The position numbers and the translations under genes are program-made. Positions 46,701-57,395 of a DNA stretch of 64,000 nt are shown piece by piece. Below the pieces are notes generated by a model. The model was given only the letters and a program-made list of their open reading frames with translations. It made no database searches and was not told the origin of the DNA. The number at the start of each line of letters is the position of its first letter. The stretch's first letter is position 1. The stretch comes from Centropus unirufus. Its lineage: Eukaryota; Chordata; Aves; Cuculiformes; Centropidae. The stretch covers positions 3,865,154 through 3,929,153 of the forward strand of contig VYZI01000029.1 of NCBI GenBank assembly GCA_013397695.1, read 5' to 3'.

Positions 46701-49700
46701 ACAGTTTTAGTTTTCATATTAGAAGGTGAATGATTTCAAACAGGCTATGAAAAAGTCTCAGCCTTTTTTTCTCTTTTCTCTTTCTATTTCTGTTTCCCAT
46801 ATCTTCTTTTTGAGCAACACCTACTTAACTTCAATGTCCTTATAATGTGAGGGTTTTCTTTTTTCTTGTTCTTTGAGCACTGTTATTGCACCTCTGCATT
46901 GCTCTAGCATTAAATTACATGTCCTGGTGTGGGACTTCCTTTGGAAGGGATTATTAAAAATTTTGTTGGTACTTGGATAAAAAAGTTAGCTACTGGAGGT
47001 AAACTTCTAACTGTGAGTGAGTGAGAAGTCAGGAGGGTCATGCTGTAATGGTAAGTAGAGGTAAGCAAGCACTTTCTGTTGTTAAACAGGTTTAAAAATG
47101 CGAAGATGATTGCATGCCATCTCATCGTTGAGGTAGCTCAAGGTTTCTTCCACAGTCTGTTAGCTCTTCAGCCTCAGATATAAGTAAGTTCCGTCCCTTT
47201 AGCTGTTGCTTACAGAAAAGATTGACACTAGGAAGGAATGCAAAGTAGTGGGGTTTTTTGGGGGTTTTGTTTTATATAATATCTCCTAGCAGCTGCAAAC
47301 AAGGGCATAACTGACCAGCTCTTCACTGCGCGTAAGTGATCACATAGACTTTGCTCACCTGGGGACCACAAGCACTAAATTAGCTGAAAATATTTGTGAA
47401 AGTACATTCCACTGGGGTACTAAAAGAGTCTATTTGTAGAGCAGAAGGGGAGGCTTTTTTTTTTTCCGGACATGAAAGATGTGTCTGAGCACTTTAATTA
47501 ATCTGTAAATATTGCTACTTAGGAATCCAAATAACTCCCATTGTGTGCCTGCCAAAGTAGATCGTGCTTTTCACAAGAAAGTAGATGAAATATGTGAAAG
47601 TGACTCGCAAAGTTAATGTTTCCCACCAGCAATAACATTCACTTCTATGTACTTAGGTCTGTTAACATGACTCACTAACTTCTTCTGCTTTCTTTTGTGA
47701 GATGGATGGCAGCGGAATGAATCGTACAGTGTTTCTGAGCTGTAGCTCAGCCAAAATTTTGCTGCCAAAGAAGACCTAGCAGTGACAAATATCTTAAGCA
47801 AAGTGTTAAAGGAGCTGGTTTTGCAGTGTTTTGTTTAGACGCTGTGATGTCAGGAAGGGGTACATATATAAGGTAGTATTTTGACACCATCGCCATAGAG
47901 GCTGTTGAGTTTAACACAGCTGCCACATTTGGGGTGCACTCTGAATTCATTTGACAGTGTATGTACTCTTGCTCTTGCACATCTAAGATGTGTAGTTGAA
48001 AGGAAGAAATTTCAAAGGCAAAAAGGACAATGAAGAACCAGTTTTCTATTCCTTTTGAACATTTCCTAATATGTAAGAGTATCTAGAAGAGGGAGGAAGA
48101 GTACCTCTGAGGCTAAAAGAGTAGTTTGGAAAAATCTTGATCCTTTTCATTATTCTGCTGCAGACGTCCTTGGAGATTTTCAGCTAGTTGCTTACAATCC
48201 TTCTCTGTTGTGTTCTGTTGCTAAATTTGAAGACAAACGGGAGGCAAAAATACCTTGCAAATTGTTTTTCAGTGGACTAGAGAGGGAAGTGGAGGTGTGC
48301 GTGGAGTGGAGATGGAACAAGCTGAGGGAATGTACAGCCATAGCATGACTGTGGTGGAGAAGGAGCATGAACTGGAAAAAAATAATTCTTAAAAGGAAAA
48401 GACAATGTTGAATTGAAGTAGTTACAGTTAAGAAGGATGAAGTATGCATTGAATCTTGCCTCCTTTTCACTGCAGCTCATAATAGGCAGCTCTGAAGTCA
48501 TTCGGTAACTGCAGAGGAAACAAGTGCCTTGAGTCATGTAGACAGGTTAAATACAGAAACTGCAGCTTATTATTGTAGGGTATGACGTACCAGAACTGCC
48601 TTTCCTGTTCAATTTGGATTAAGGCAGTTGGTTTCACAAGAGCCTTTGAAAAAATGGATGTAAGTTATTTTTGCCTTGCTTCTATGCCAGATATTGTCCA
48701 TCGTCTGCCCCTCCTTTTTGCAGCCTGATAAAAGGTCATTCAGCACATATGACTGTGAGCAAAACATTTCTTACGTGTCTTCGGAAGAGTTCTTTAGAGA
48801 CAGTTGTGGTGATTTCTAGCTGTAGTGGGGCAAAAGAATGATCTTGGTCACAATGGTCAAACATTTATACCCATTTTTTTGAGATAAAAAGTTGGGATAT
48901 AAGCTTTGAAATATTTTTTTCTTTTTTTTAGTACTGTAGGTGGGTCTTGCTTTTTCAAAGATGTGTTGCTGTGTAGGAAGCATGACCAGTAAGGAACGCT
49001 TCACTTCTTTCTCTAAAATAATTTCAGAGATTTCTTTAAAAATTGCCAGATTTCATCCCAAGGAAATGAGAGATATTTCCACAGGTATGATCATCAGTTG
49101 CAATTCTTATGCTCCTAAATCACTTCTATCTATATGTAGAGTTTAGAAAGGCTAATATGAAGTAGGATTGCATATTAAACTACTTGTAAAAGTTGGTTTT
49201 GTTTGTTTGTTTTAGATAAGTTGTTCTCCAAGGTAGGGGGTAAATAGTCTGCCACTGATCTGGTTGTTGGGAAAAGGAAAGTGTAGGAGCCAAACCTGGA
49301 GCATTGACGACTTCACAGAAGTTTTTCTTTTTTAGGGGTTGCATTTTATTGGCCTGAGTGCTGGCCCCATTCATTGTGCACTTTGCAGCTCTCAGTTGAG
49401 TGTGGCATGCTTTCTGCTACTGCACTGCCCATAAAATCAAGGGGAAATTACCATAAAATTTCCCATTAATTAGTGTTTTTGGTAAAGAACTGTTGGGCTC
49501 CTGTTTCTAGAAGTAAGTCTGGAGTGTGGCCTGTCTGCTACTCCAAATATGCAGGGAGCTCCTGAGAGCAGGGGACCTCCTCAGACTGGCCGCAGTGGCA
49601 GTGCTGGCAGGGCCACTGACATTCGGGAACGGATTTAGTGTAAATCCTCCCTTTTATCTTAAGGATGCGCATCTTAAAACTCAGCTTCCTGACCTACTGA

Positions 49701-52700
49701 GCTTACACTTAAGCTGTGACTCCTCATTTCATGGCTTTAGTATTTTTCGTTCCTTATTGCTGTTGATGTTCTGGTAAGAAGAAACGTAAATAACTTGAAT
49801 AATGTTGAACTCCTTTCAAAGGCTGTAACCCAAAATATGCTTCCTTGTGACGCTGCCAGGTGGATTTGGCTGGACTATCTGATGTATTTTTGCTGAATTA
49901 GTGTCAATCAATTGGTACTTGCATGAAAACGGTTTCACAGGAAGCTTAACAAAAGCAGTATTTTTAATATAATTACAGAATTGGAAATGGTAGGGAGCTG
50001 CAGCTCACGAAAGCGAAAACTTAAGGCTGCAAGAATTAATGGAATGGTCTCAACTGTTTTAAGGGGAAATACCTTCTAGCTTTAAGGAATGTCTGGCTTT
50101 CGGTTTGATCTGTTTCTTTCAAGTTGTGATATTGCCATTGTTTGCCCAGCAAAACTAGTTCAATTTTAAAAAATCCTCTGTTTCTCATGCCATGCCAAAT
50201 CCACCTACCATAGGAAACTCCATATTGTAATGACAGCAGGATTTTTTTGTACTTTTCTTTTGTTGTTGGTTTTGTTGGTTTTGGTTTTTTTGGAGAGCAG
50301 GGTGGGTGTAGTAAACCAGGAATGCAATTTCTTGCATTCTTTTGTGGATAATAAAAAGAATTGTTTAGAAACTAAATGAATTTTTCAGTGAATTCTTGAC
50401 AGTGAAAAATGTTATTTTCCTTGCAATGAATAAATAATATCTGCAATTTTTAGAAATGGAGAAACTTTATTTTAATTTTGCTTTTTATAAAAATTACTTG
50501 TTCCAGTAGCAGCATCCATCCTGATTGAAGCAATTGAAGCAATTTCTACCCTTAAATTTAAGTGCATTTAGGTAACGTTATGGTTGATATCGCAGTTTTA
50601 CTTTTCAGTATCTCTTTTCAACAGGAAAGATTAGGGGATGTTGACATTTACATACCAGAAAAGAAACCACGTTAACTTCTTCAAGTTTAAATTTATAAGT
50701 AAATTGACAGATTTTTTTGCTTTAATATAACAATAATAATAATAAGCAGATTTTCAGTGACTGGCAATAAGCAGAAGCATTTTTCCTGGGGCTGGTAATG
50801 TTAGATTTCTTCCATTGTAAGTACTATTTGGATATGTAATACTTCTGTTTTATTCCTTGGAATAGCATTCTCAATCCGACAAAATGCCAAAGTGGAAGTG
50901 TGAATGGATTTAGTGCGGTTATAATTTCCATTGCAAACTTATCCACTGTAGTTATCAATATATTTAAAAACATTGGCAGCCTGGGGTCATAGGAAACGGT
51001 GTGAGATAAAAGTCTTGGGACTGAGAGAAGAGATTCCAAGACATAAAGTTACGCTGCTGGCAAAGAAAGGAAGATGGGGAAAGCTTTGTTTCACTGTGTT
51101 TAACTGTATACCCTAGCGGTGGGTAATTTCTTAGACCTTAATGAAACATAATTAAAAGATGAATAGCCGAGTAGTGTTTTGATAACATTGATTTTGCTGT
51201 GTAAGGTTCTATCAGGGTGAAAGGAGCCCTACCTCTGCTCAGGACCCTGTGACTACATCTGTGCTGTGAATGGAAAGGGGACAGGATACAGTCTGGAGCG
51301 CTGTCAATAGGATACTGTGATTGGCTTGCTCCCTGCGCCAAGAGCAGCGTGCACATCGGGCAGAGATCCTCCTTTCCCTGACAGTGCAGTGACAGCCCAG
51401 AGCAGATTTCCAGGAACACTGTCCAAATACACCTGTGGTGACAGCCATGTCAGGGGATGGGCTTGGGACTATTTTCCCAAGGCACAAAGTCAGGGGGGTT
51501 TATGTTAAGCTGGGGCTGTGGTGTTTGTAGGGTTTCTGCCTTCTGGCTTTTTGGTAGCGTATCCTGGGTGATAGAAGTGAGAGAGGTTAGAGTTGACCTG
51601 AAGACCACCTCGGCTCACACAGTACTTTAGAAGGGCAAAGCAGCGGAGCAGGCTAGCCTCGTTGTAGCTTAAATCTCTTTGTTTCTTCAGTTACTTTTTC
51701 TCCAAATCTCTAGCCGGTAAGTGTGAGCTCTGCCAGTCTGCCTCTGTTCAAAGGCATCATGAAAAGTATGTGAAGGATAAAGGCTTCTCAACACTTTGGA
51801 GTGCTGCAAAGAAACTTTTCTCTCTACATAGAATGGTTTGGGTTGGAAAAATCATCTAGTCCAGCCTCTCTGCCATGGGCAGGGACATCTTCCACTAGAT
51901 CAAATTGCTCAAAATCCCATCCCATCTGACCTTGAATGTCTCTAGGGATGGGACTTCCACAGCTTCTCTGAACAACTTGTTCCAATGTCTTGCCACTTAC
52001 TCTCATTGGGAAAAATGTCTTCCTTTTATCCAATCTAAACCTACACTCTTTCAGTTTAAAACCATTGCCCCTTGCCCTGTCACTACAGGCCCTGGTAAAA
52101 GAGGTCCCTCCCTATCTTTCTAATAAGTCCCCTTTACATATGGGAGGGTTGCAATGAGGTGTTCCCAGAGCCATCTCCTCTTGACTGAACACCCCCAGCT
52201 CCCTCCTATAGGGTTACTGCACGGTGGCAGGAAAGAGTGCTACAACACCAGAAATAAATCAGTCTCCTGATGCTTCAGGGACAATCCAGTGGCTTCTTTG
52301 TGATTACCGTTTTTGAGGTCACTTCCTAGTGATTTGGGAAGGAGAGGTGTTGGACCTCTGCATATGTAGATGTGCCTCCCAGTTTGGGTGTGAGTGGTTG
52401 AGCGGAGGTGGTAACAAAAGTCTGGAGGCTCTGCCAAGGGCAGCGAGTTTCTAGGTAAGGAAAAACTAGTTTTGATTGGCTTTTCTGTCATGCTTTATTT
52501 CTACTTGTTTCTTTCTTAAACTAAAGAATTGCTTTGTTTAGATCTAGTTATTTTCCACTCATTACAAGCTCCTCAAAGAACAGAACCAGAGCTAAAAAGC
52601 CCAGTTATTTTTGTGTTGGTTTTTTTTGGGGCAATTTAAGTTGACTTTCTCATTCAGTCACTCCCGAACCCTCTAGGAAATTTTAAGGTCACTGAAGCCA

Positions 52701-55700
52701 ATCAAAATGCTTTGTAGTCTGTCTCAGCCTAGATAGCTCTCCAAGACTGTCATCACTGGTTTTCTGCCCCTGAAGCTGACTGATTGCAAGACATATACTA
52801 ATAGTGCTTCTGAAAGTTGCATCTAGTTTCTCATGAACGAAGTTTGCTTTGAGCTGTTCGGTTTTGCATGGCTTCAGCCAAGTCACAGAAACTGTTAGCT
52901 ATCCTGAGAGACAGCTGACTCCTCCTGGAGGCTGCAAGACAGTATTTGGTCACCCCAGCAGTGACTGATGTATCTCCTACTCTGAATCCTTTATAACTAA
53001 GCACACGCATGTGCAAGGGGGGAATAAACTGTCAGGTTTCGGGTATTTATAACCCTCCACTATGGTGTCATCTAGAGAAGCACAGAAGACTTACTTCTTC
53101 AAAAACGCTTAAGAAGGAGAACACAGCATGCCCTTGATACAGAAAAATGTGATGCAAACAGCTTTTTAGTAAATACCACCTACACTGGCCTTTATGCATG
53201 AGTAGAATCAGCAGAACATCATGAGTAAGATCTAATCTCCCACCTTGGCCCAGTCCCATGTGCCTACACAAATATTCTGGCCCTGCTGCAAACCATCCCT
53301 AACTCAAGTTTCTGTAGCCAACCTGCGATCTGGAAGCAAGGGCTCCCCTGCGGGTATTTCAGAAAAACAATAATTGTTACATGAGAGTTGATCCCCATTT
53401 TTGAACAGTGGCCTCCCCTGATGGGTTGAAGAGTGGTCCTGCACAGCGTTCCCTTTTACTGCCTGAAACCGTGCTGTCCCAGATTGTCACTGTGCCCTTA
53501 ACTAATCAGCTTGCTCTTGGCAGGTCAGCTGCTCTTTCTGCTATGTGAGAGCAATAAATCCTGTCTCACTTCCACCTTTTCTTACAGGCTGCAGTGAATA
53601 GGATGACATCGTCTCCATTAGACACCGACTGAAGTGAATCAAACAGTTTCTTCCTAGCAAAACCAGTGTTTTCAGAACAATTGTTCAACTGTCTCTTAAT
53701 TACTTTGTCATTTCAGAGAGAATGAGCGGAGGTTGAAATCCTGCTGTGTGCAAGAGATTTGATTACAGTGGCGTTCTCAAGCTTCAAAATTTATCTCTTA
53801 GTTTTGGGGGCCTGAAATTCAGCTGCCTCATGATTTCACACTTTGCTTCACAGCCACGAGAGCTGGAATTGTTTTTAGTGATAACTGAGGTTGTTGTCCA
53901 GTCATGCAGATTCCATTGTGACTTAAAAAGGAAAATCTTAAGAAATGGTGGTCCTGAAACTCTCTGAATGGCTGAACACACGCAGCTTGATCTGAAGCCA
54001 GTAATTGGAATGCTTCATATCTTTAAAATTCAAAAGTCAGTTGAAAAATCCATATGAACTTAGTCTCATAAATGACCAGCCTTTTACCTTTCCCTGCAAT
54101 CAAATCCAATGAAAACTATGTGTTCTCTAGGGTGGTGAGATTTGATTTTTCGGGCCCAAACACCAAACTCTTTGCATGTCACATGAAATAAGTGGGAAAA
54201 CACGTTCTAATGCTGCAAAGGATGGGACTGCTTAACTGTTGTGGAACATGATGCAATCGTGCTCAGTTGCCTGCAGTCAAAAGAAATTCAGAAATGTAAA
54301 GGGACATAGGCCCTGTGCATGTGATTTGTATTTCTTTCCTTCTGGAGCAAAGAGACTGGCCTCTGCTGGAGCCTTGTCAGCATTGCATACGGTGGGAAAC
54401 GTCCTAGCCTGTGTCCACCTGTAACCCTGTGTAACTGTCTATTACCTTCTAGGTACCGCTCGGCTGCACTTTCTGGTCCTGGTGACGGGCTGTACGTCGG
54501 TGGGAAAAATCCTGGATGCTGAAGTTTACAAAATTACTGCAACAGATTTCTGTCCTCTCCAGGAAGAGACCAAGGAAGAGGAGCGTGTGACTGCCTTGAA
54601 GAAAATACTGAACTCTGGGATGTTCTATTTCTCCTGGCCTAATGCAGGCTCAAACTTTGACCTGACTGTGCGGGCACAGAAGCAGGGTGATAACCACTAT
54701 GAATCTGGTAACTCATTCTTCTGGTTAGTACTGCACATTGTACACTCTTCTGCCATCCCCACCTGTGGATTATTGGTCAGACATTCTCAGAGGGAAAGGA
54801 ACTTACACAGTTCAGGTGCACCTCCTCGTTTCGTTGTTATGTCATTTTACAGAGCATGTGGCCATAGTGAATTCATGGTAAACCTCGGTCAAACAAGTAA
54901 CTTCTGTTTAATTAAAATTAATCTAATAGTGAAATGCAATTCTAATAACTGGACATGTTGAGTTTTTAAGAAGGAAACACAAGATGTATTGTTCACACTA
55001 CAGAAACATATCTCTATGCATCATGAATAGTTTCCCCTGTAGTTATTTAGTAATTTGCTTTAAAAGTTTTTTAAAAAAAAGCTTTTAAAAGTTTGCATAA
55101 TAGATACTTCCACTTGAACTTTTCAGAAATCACATCATCTGTGTTCAAGTGTCTTCTGTTTCTTAAAAATGTGTGTTTACAGTCTATAGTTTAATGTTTC
55201 AATAATGTGCCCTAGATTTATTTTGAAAGCATTAATATTAATATGTTTTCAGCTCAGTGTAAGTGTATGCTGCACAGAAGGAAACTCCTGTGATACTCTA
55301 AACTTCTTACTTTCTTGAGCTTATAAAGCAAATTACTATTTCTTGCGGTAAGTATTGGCTGAGTGGAAAGGAAAACACACAGATGCTAGGTTTTGTCTTT
55401 CCTATGTGGATTCCCCATTGATGTAACTCAGTTTTTGTTTTGCAAGTTCTGGCAGAATGCTCGAATACCTGTGCTCTTTTTTTTTTTTCATTTTAAACAA
55501 AAAGATCAACACAGGAAGCATAGATGTGCTGGAAAGAAGTGAGAGTTATATGATAGAGGTGGAAAATAATAGGTAGAGTCAAATATGAGTGTGCTGCTAC
55601 AATGTCTTGTCACCCAAATTAAATGAATATTAAACAAGCAAAAAAAGGTTCATAATGGATGGTAAATCAATATCAGAGAGCAGTTTGTTCAGACTAAATA

Positions 55701-57395
55701 ATCTTTCTAGCTGGCATGTAATTTTGATGGGTGAGATCTGATGTTTTAATTTAACTCGGAAGAGAGGCATGTAAAACTTGCTTTCAACTGTGCTAGTGAT
55801 ACATCCCTCTCAAAAACCTCCCCGAGCATGTCAAGTTAGACACATTGCACAAATGAGCTGGTTCCAGTGATGAAATTCCTAAGGTGATGATATCCCTTAA
55901 TAAAGAAACAACCCTTAAAGCAACTTTTTTTTACCTATACTGTCTTTACTGAAACTTTTCTTCTTGGAAGGGAAGTATTTGAACTTTCCTTCTGTGCTCC
56001 TTCTGGCTAATCTAGATGTAACCCTTGAAGAGGTTCCATTATCCAATACCTTGTAGAACAGGGATGAATAGAAACAACATAACATTTAGGGCAAAAAAGG
56101 CATCCAAAGAAAATTTATCTTGAGGCAATTAGGTGATATGAGAAAATTTAGACCGAACAATACATTCTTGAGAAAAGTAAACAATGCAATAATAACATGA
56201 TGGAAAGCATCAGACGGTCTTAGAAGCGATACAAACTGCCTGTTAAATGAACTGCAACAACAACAAAATTCTACTGGAATTTGTCAGAGTGAGGACTTCC
56301 TCTGCAGGCACAGCTGTGAGAAGGAGGTAGAGGAGATATAAAAAATTGGTTTAGAACTGCTTTTTCAGTTATGTATTCACTTTAAAATTTGAGAATGACT
56401 TGCACCTTTTTCAGAGAAATGCTTCTCTCCAGTACAGTTCATCATCAAGTTTGCTAGATATAATAACTCTAATTCGGATCTGCTGTTGAGCAATAAATGA
56501 TCATAAAGACAGTTTTCTTGGCCTTCTTCTGTGACTAATGGCACATTTTGAAAACTGAAACGAGGAAAATGATCATAACGGAGGAGACTGGTATAACTTG
56601 TTACCAGGCACAATAGGTTTCTTGGGATGTTGATCTTAAAATAAACTAAAAGTTAAACAAGACATTCCTTTTAATTTTAGTCATACTTTTTGCAATGCCT
56701 CCTTTTATTTATGGGTCTAGTGTCTGCTTGGAAAGATTTTCCTGAAAATAAAATGGGTGGGTTTTAAAATGGCTCTTCAGCCTGTAGTGTGTGCTAAGGT
56801 CTGGGCAGTACTATTCAAAAAGTAATTAGCTTGACAGCACTGTAGTTTATTAAAAAGATGACTATTTGTAAGTGTATTATTGATGCTGAAAGAGGTGACA
56901 TTTGCCTCTGAATTAGAAAACAGAGGTACAAGATATAAGGACAACACCTTGGTGGTGGCTATGCTGTAAAAATTTGCCATGTTCTGTTCACTGTAGTAGG
57001 TCACTAGGATTTCTTCCTGATGTTTAATGGGTTTGGATGAACTATAGGTAAAACAGGAAAAGGGTCACAAAGAATTAGTTGCTTAAGTTAGTGATTGTTA
57101 TGGGATGGCACCTATGCCTGCCTTTCTAGTTTTATTCCATAATGTATCTGCATGTTTTGAATCTTTCAGGAACCAGCTGTTGCATGTGCCCTTCAAACAC
57201 TACCAGGTGAACTGTTCTGACTGGTTGCTGAAGGTGATCTGTGGTGTAGTGGACATTCGCACTGTTTATGCTTCCCACAAGAAAGCGAAAGCCTGCCTCA
57301 TCTCTCGCATCAGCTGTGAGCGAGCTGCGGCTCGGTTTCACATTCGAGGGGTCAACGATGATGGGCATGTGTCTAACTTCGTTGAGACAGAGCAG
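34658..57395 (+). CDS. SYNJ2: Synaptojanin 2, 5' part of gene (first four coding exons)
   Basis: Synaptojanin-2 is a phosphoinositide phosphatase with an N-terminal Sac1 domain, a central inositol 5-phosphatase domain and a proline-rich tail. It removes phosphates from PI(4,5)P2 and related lipids during clathrin-coat uncoating. Exons 34658-34778, 45453-45539, 54453-54723 and 57170-57395 join in frame with matching phases (1, 1, 2, 0) and GT-AG borders. They encode residues 1-234, from MALSKGLRLL to VSNFVETEQ, covering the N-terminal part of Sac1. The Sac1 CX5R site and the whole 5-phosphatase domain lie beyond the window. The start is the first Met, in the CpG island, and matches the conserved MALSKG opening. 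SYNJ1 is the paralog, but the wording (CTSVGKI, VTGCTS, SCERAAARF) and the SNX9 neighbour favour SYNJ2. No disruption was seen. Confidence 0.96.
34812..34841 (+). repeat. G-quadruplex motif in SYNJ2 intron 1
   Basis: Four G-runs (34812-34815, 34819-34824, 34830-34835, 34839-34841) are separated by loops of 3, 5 and 3 bases. This is a canonical G3+ pattern on the coding strand 34 bases after the exon 1 donor, inside the CpG island. Confidence 0.85.
34841..34900 (+). repeat. 20-bp tandem repeat, three copies
   Basis: Units at 34841-34860, 34861-34880 and 34881-34900 share the core CTCCCACGGGAC and end CACGG or CGCGG, differing mainly in the first four bases. A further partial G-rich unit follows. 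It is a small GC-rich minisatellite within 125 bases of the exon 1 donor. Confidence 0.92.
35535..35840 (+). mobile_element. CR1 LINE 3' fragment
   Basis: Plus-strand CR1: GTAGCAAGGTGGGTGCTGGT, CAAGCACTGGAAGGGGCTGC, CCCTGGAGGTGTTAAAAAAG and a tail with GATTCTATGA. The translation shows CR1 ORF2 ending pieces (GAGVFSQVTRGRMRGNGFTL, VKHWKGLPREVMELPSLEVL). Truncated at the 5' side. Confidence 0.93.
36405..36664 (+). other. Candidate alternative terminal exon of SYNJ2
   Basis: After a good acceptor (TTTCATTTTCAG) the sequence reads in the phase left by SYNJ2 exon 1 (phase 1) for 53 codons beyond the junction codon (IVDFMNEESQKDPQ and so on to LLDFYIV), to a TAA at 36563-36565. An AATAAA lies at 36659-36664. 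Used as a last exon it would give a protein of about 94 residues lacking all phosphatase sequence. Human SYNJ2 has no such segment that I know of. It may be chance; no transcript evidence is available here. Confidence 0.3.
37072..37155 (+). repeat. 42-bp direct tandem duplication
   Basis: Two adjacent 42-base units (37072-37113 and 37114-37155) both begin TTGAAAGTCCAATGT and end TAATCATGC or TAATCACGC, with a handful of differences. It is a local duplication old enough to have diverged a little. The unit length is a multiple of three, but no gene is supported here. Confidence 0.93.
41437..41611 (-). pseudogene. 18S rRNA fragment (decayed, 3' decoding region)
   Basis: The reverse complement matches vertebrate nuclear 18S rRNA over about 175 bases, from the segment before the conserved GUACACACCGCCCGUC decoding site to the GC-rich helix beyond it. 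On the + strand, GGTGTGTACAAAGGGCAGGG (41518-41537) is an exact match, and CTTACTGGGAGTTCCTTGTT and GAGGAATAATTGCAAACCCC are close. The decoding-site box reads GTACACACCACCTGTC on the minus strand; both changes are CpG-decay type. It abuts a CR1 at about 41622. It is not a functional rRNA gene. It is nuclear-type rather than mitochondrial 12S. Confidence 0.93.
41622..42150 (+). mobile_element. CR1 LINE, 5'-truncated, joined to 18S fragment
   Basis: Plus-strand CR1 begins at about CGTGAGACCTCTCCTGG, continues with GTCCTCAGCACAGGAAGGAC, GCTGAGAGAGTTGGGGTTCT, AAGCTGGGGAGGGGCTCTTT and GTCCCTTCCAACCCAACCC, and ends in ATTCTGTGATTCTATGAT plus a second GATTCTATG. It carries an internal 15-bp tandem duplication at 41936-41965. 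No intact ORF. Confidence 0.96.
41936..41965 (+). repeat. 15-bp perfect tandem duplication within CR1
   Basis: TTTTTCTTCCTGGAA is present twice in a row (41936-41950, 41951-41965) in the CR1 body. CR1 consensus has no such repeat as far as I recall, so it arose after insertion. Confidence 0.9.
42830..43070. other. GC-rich block in SYNJ2 intron 1
   Basis: About 240 bases are much richer in G and C than the surrounding intron and are open in several frames on both strands. They include the 12-bp palindrome CAGGGGCCCCTG (43000-43011). No family, transposon or splice structure was recognised, and the open frames probably follow from base composition. Confidence 0.5.
45453..45539 (+). CDS. SYNJ2: SYNJ2 exon 2, residues ~41-69
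   Basis: The exon completes a Thr codon and reads PEEKDAIKGQYEKLMDAYGC then LGQLQLKC, the strands before the Sac1 core. The acceptor is TTTCTTTTTCAG and the donor TGTG|GTAAGT, phase 1. Confidence 0.96.
45540..54452. other. SYNJ2 intron 2, 8.9 kb
   Basis: Contains a minus-strand CR1 (51827-52220), a T/G simple tract near 50260-50292 and a short AAT repeat near 50730-50745. No other element or exon was recognised. Confidence 0.7.
51827..52220 (-). mobile_element. CR1 LINE 3' fragment
   Basis: The + strand begins ACATAGAATGGTTTGGGTTGG, then GCCATGGGCAGGGACATCTT and GACTTCCACAGCTTCTCTG, and runs to GAACACCCCCAGCTCCCTC: reversed CR1. About 390 bases with several small deletions. Confidence 0.93.
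54453..54723 (+). CDS. SYNJ2: SYNJ2 exon 3, Sac1 domain, residues ~69-159
   Basis: The largest visible SYNJ2 exon (271 nt) reads GTARLHFLVLVTGCTSVGKI, DAEVYKITATDFCPLQ, KKILNSGMFYFSWPN, DLTVRAQKQGD and GNSFF. VTGCTSVGKI, EVYKIT and FYFS are signatures of the synaptojanin Sac1 N-terminus. The donor TG|GTTAGT is non-optimal, and the intron stays open for about 79 codons if retained. Confidence 0.98.
54724..57169. other. SYNJ2 intron 3, 2.4 kb
   Basis: AT-rich intron. The first 238 bases continue the exon 3 frame to a stop at 54959-54961. No repeat was recognised. Confidence 0.75.
57170..57395 (+). CDS. SYNJ2: SYNJ2 exon 4, Sac1 domain, residues ~159-234
   Basis: The exon completes a Trp codon and reads NQLLHVPFKHYQVNCSDWLL, KVICGVVDIRTVYASHKKAK, RISCERAAARFHIRGVNDDG and VSNFVETEQ. 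The RGVNDDGxVSNFVETEQ motif is a hallmark of Sac1-family phosphatases, upstream of the catalytic Cys site. Acceptor TCTTTCAG, donor CAG|GTAAGC, phase 0. Confidence 0.98.
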
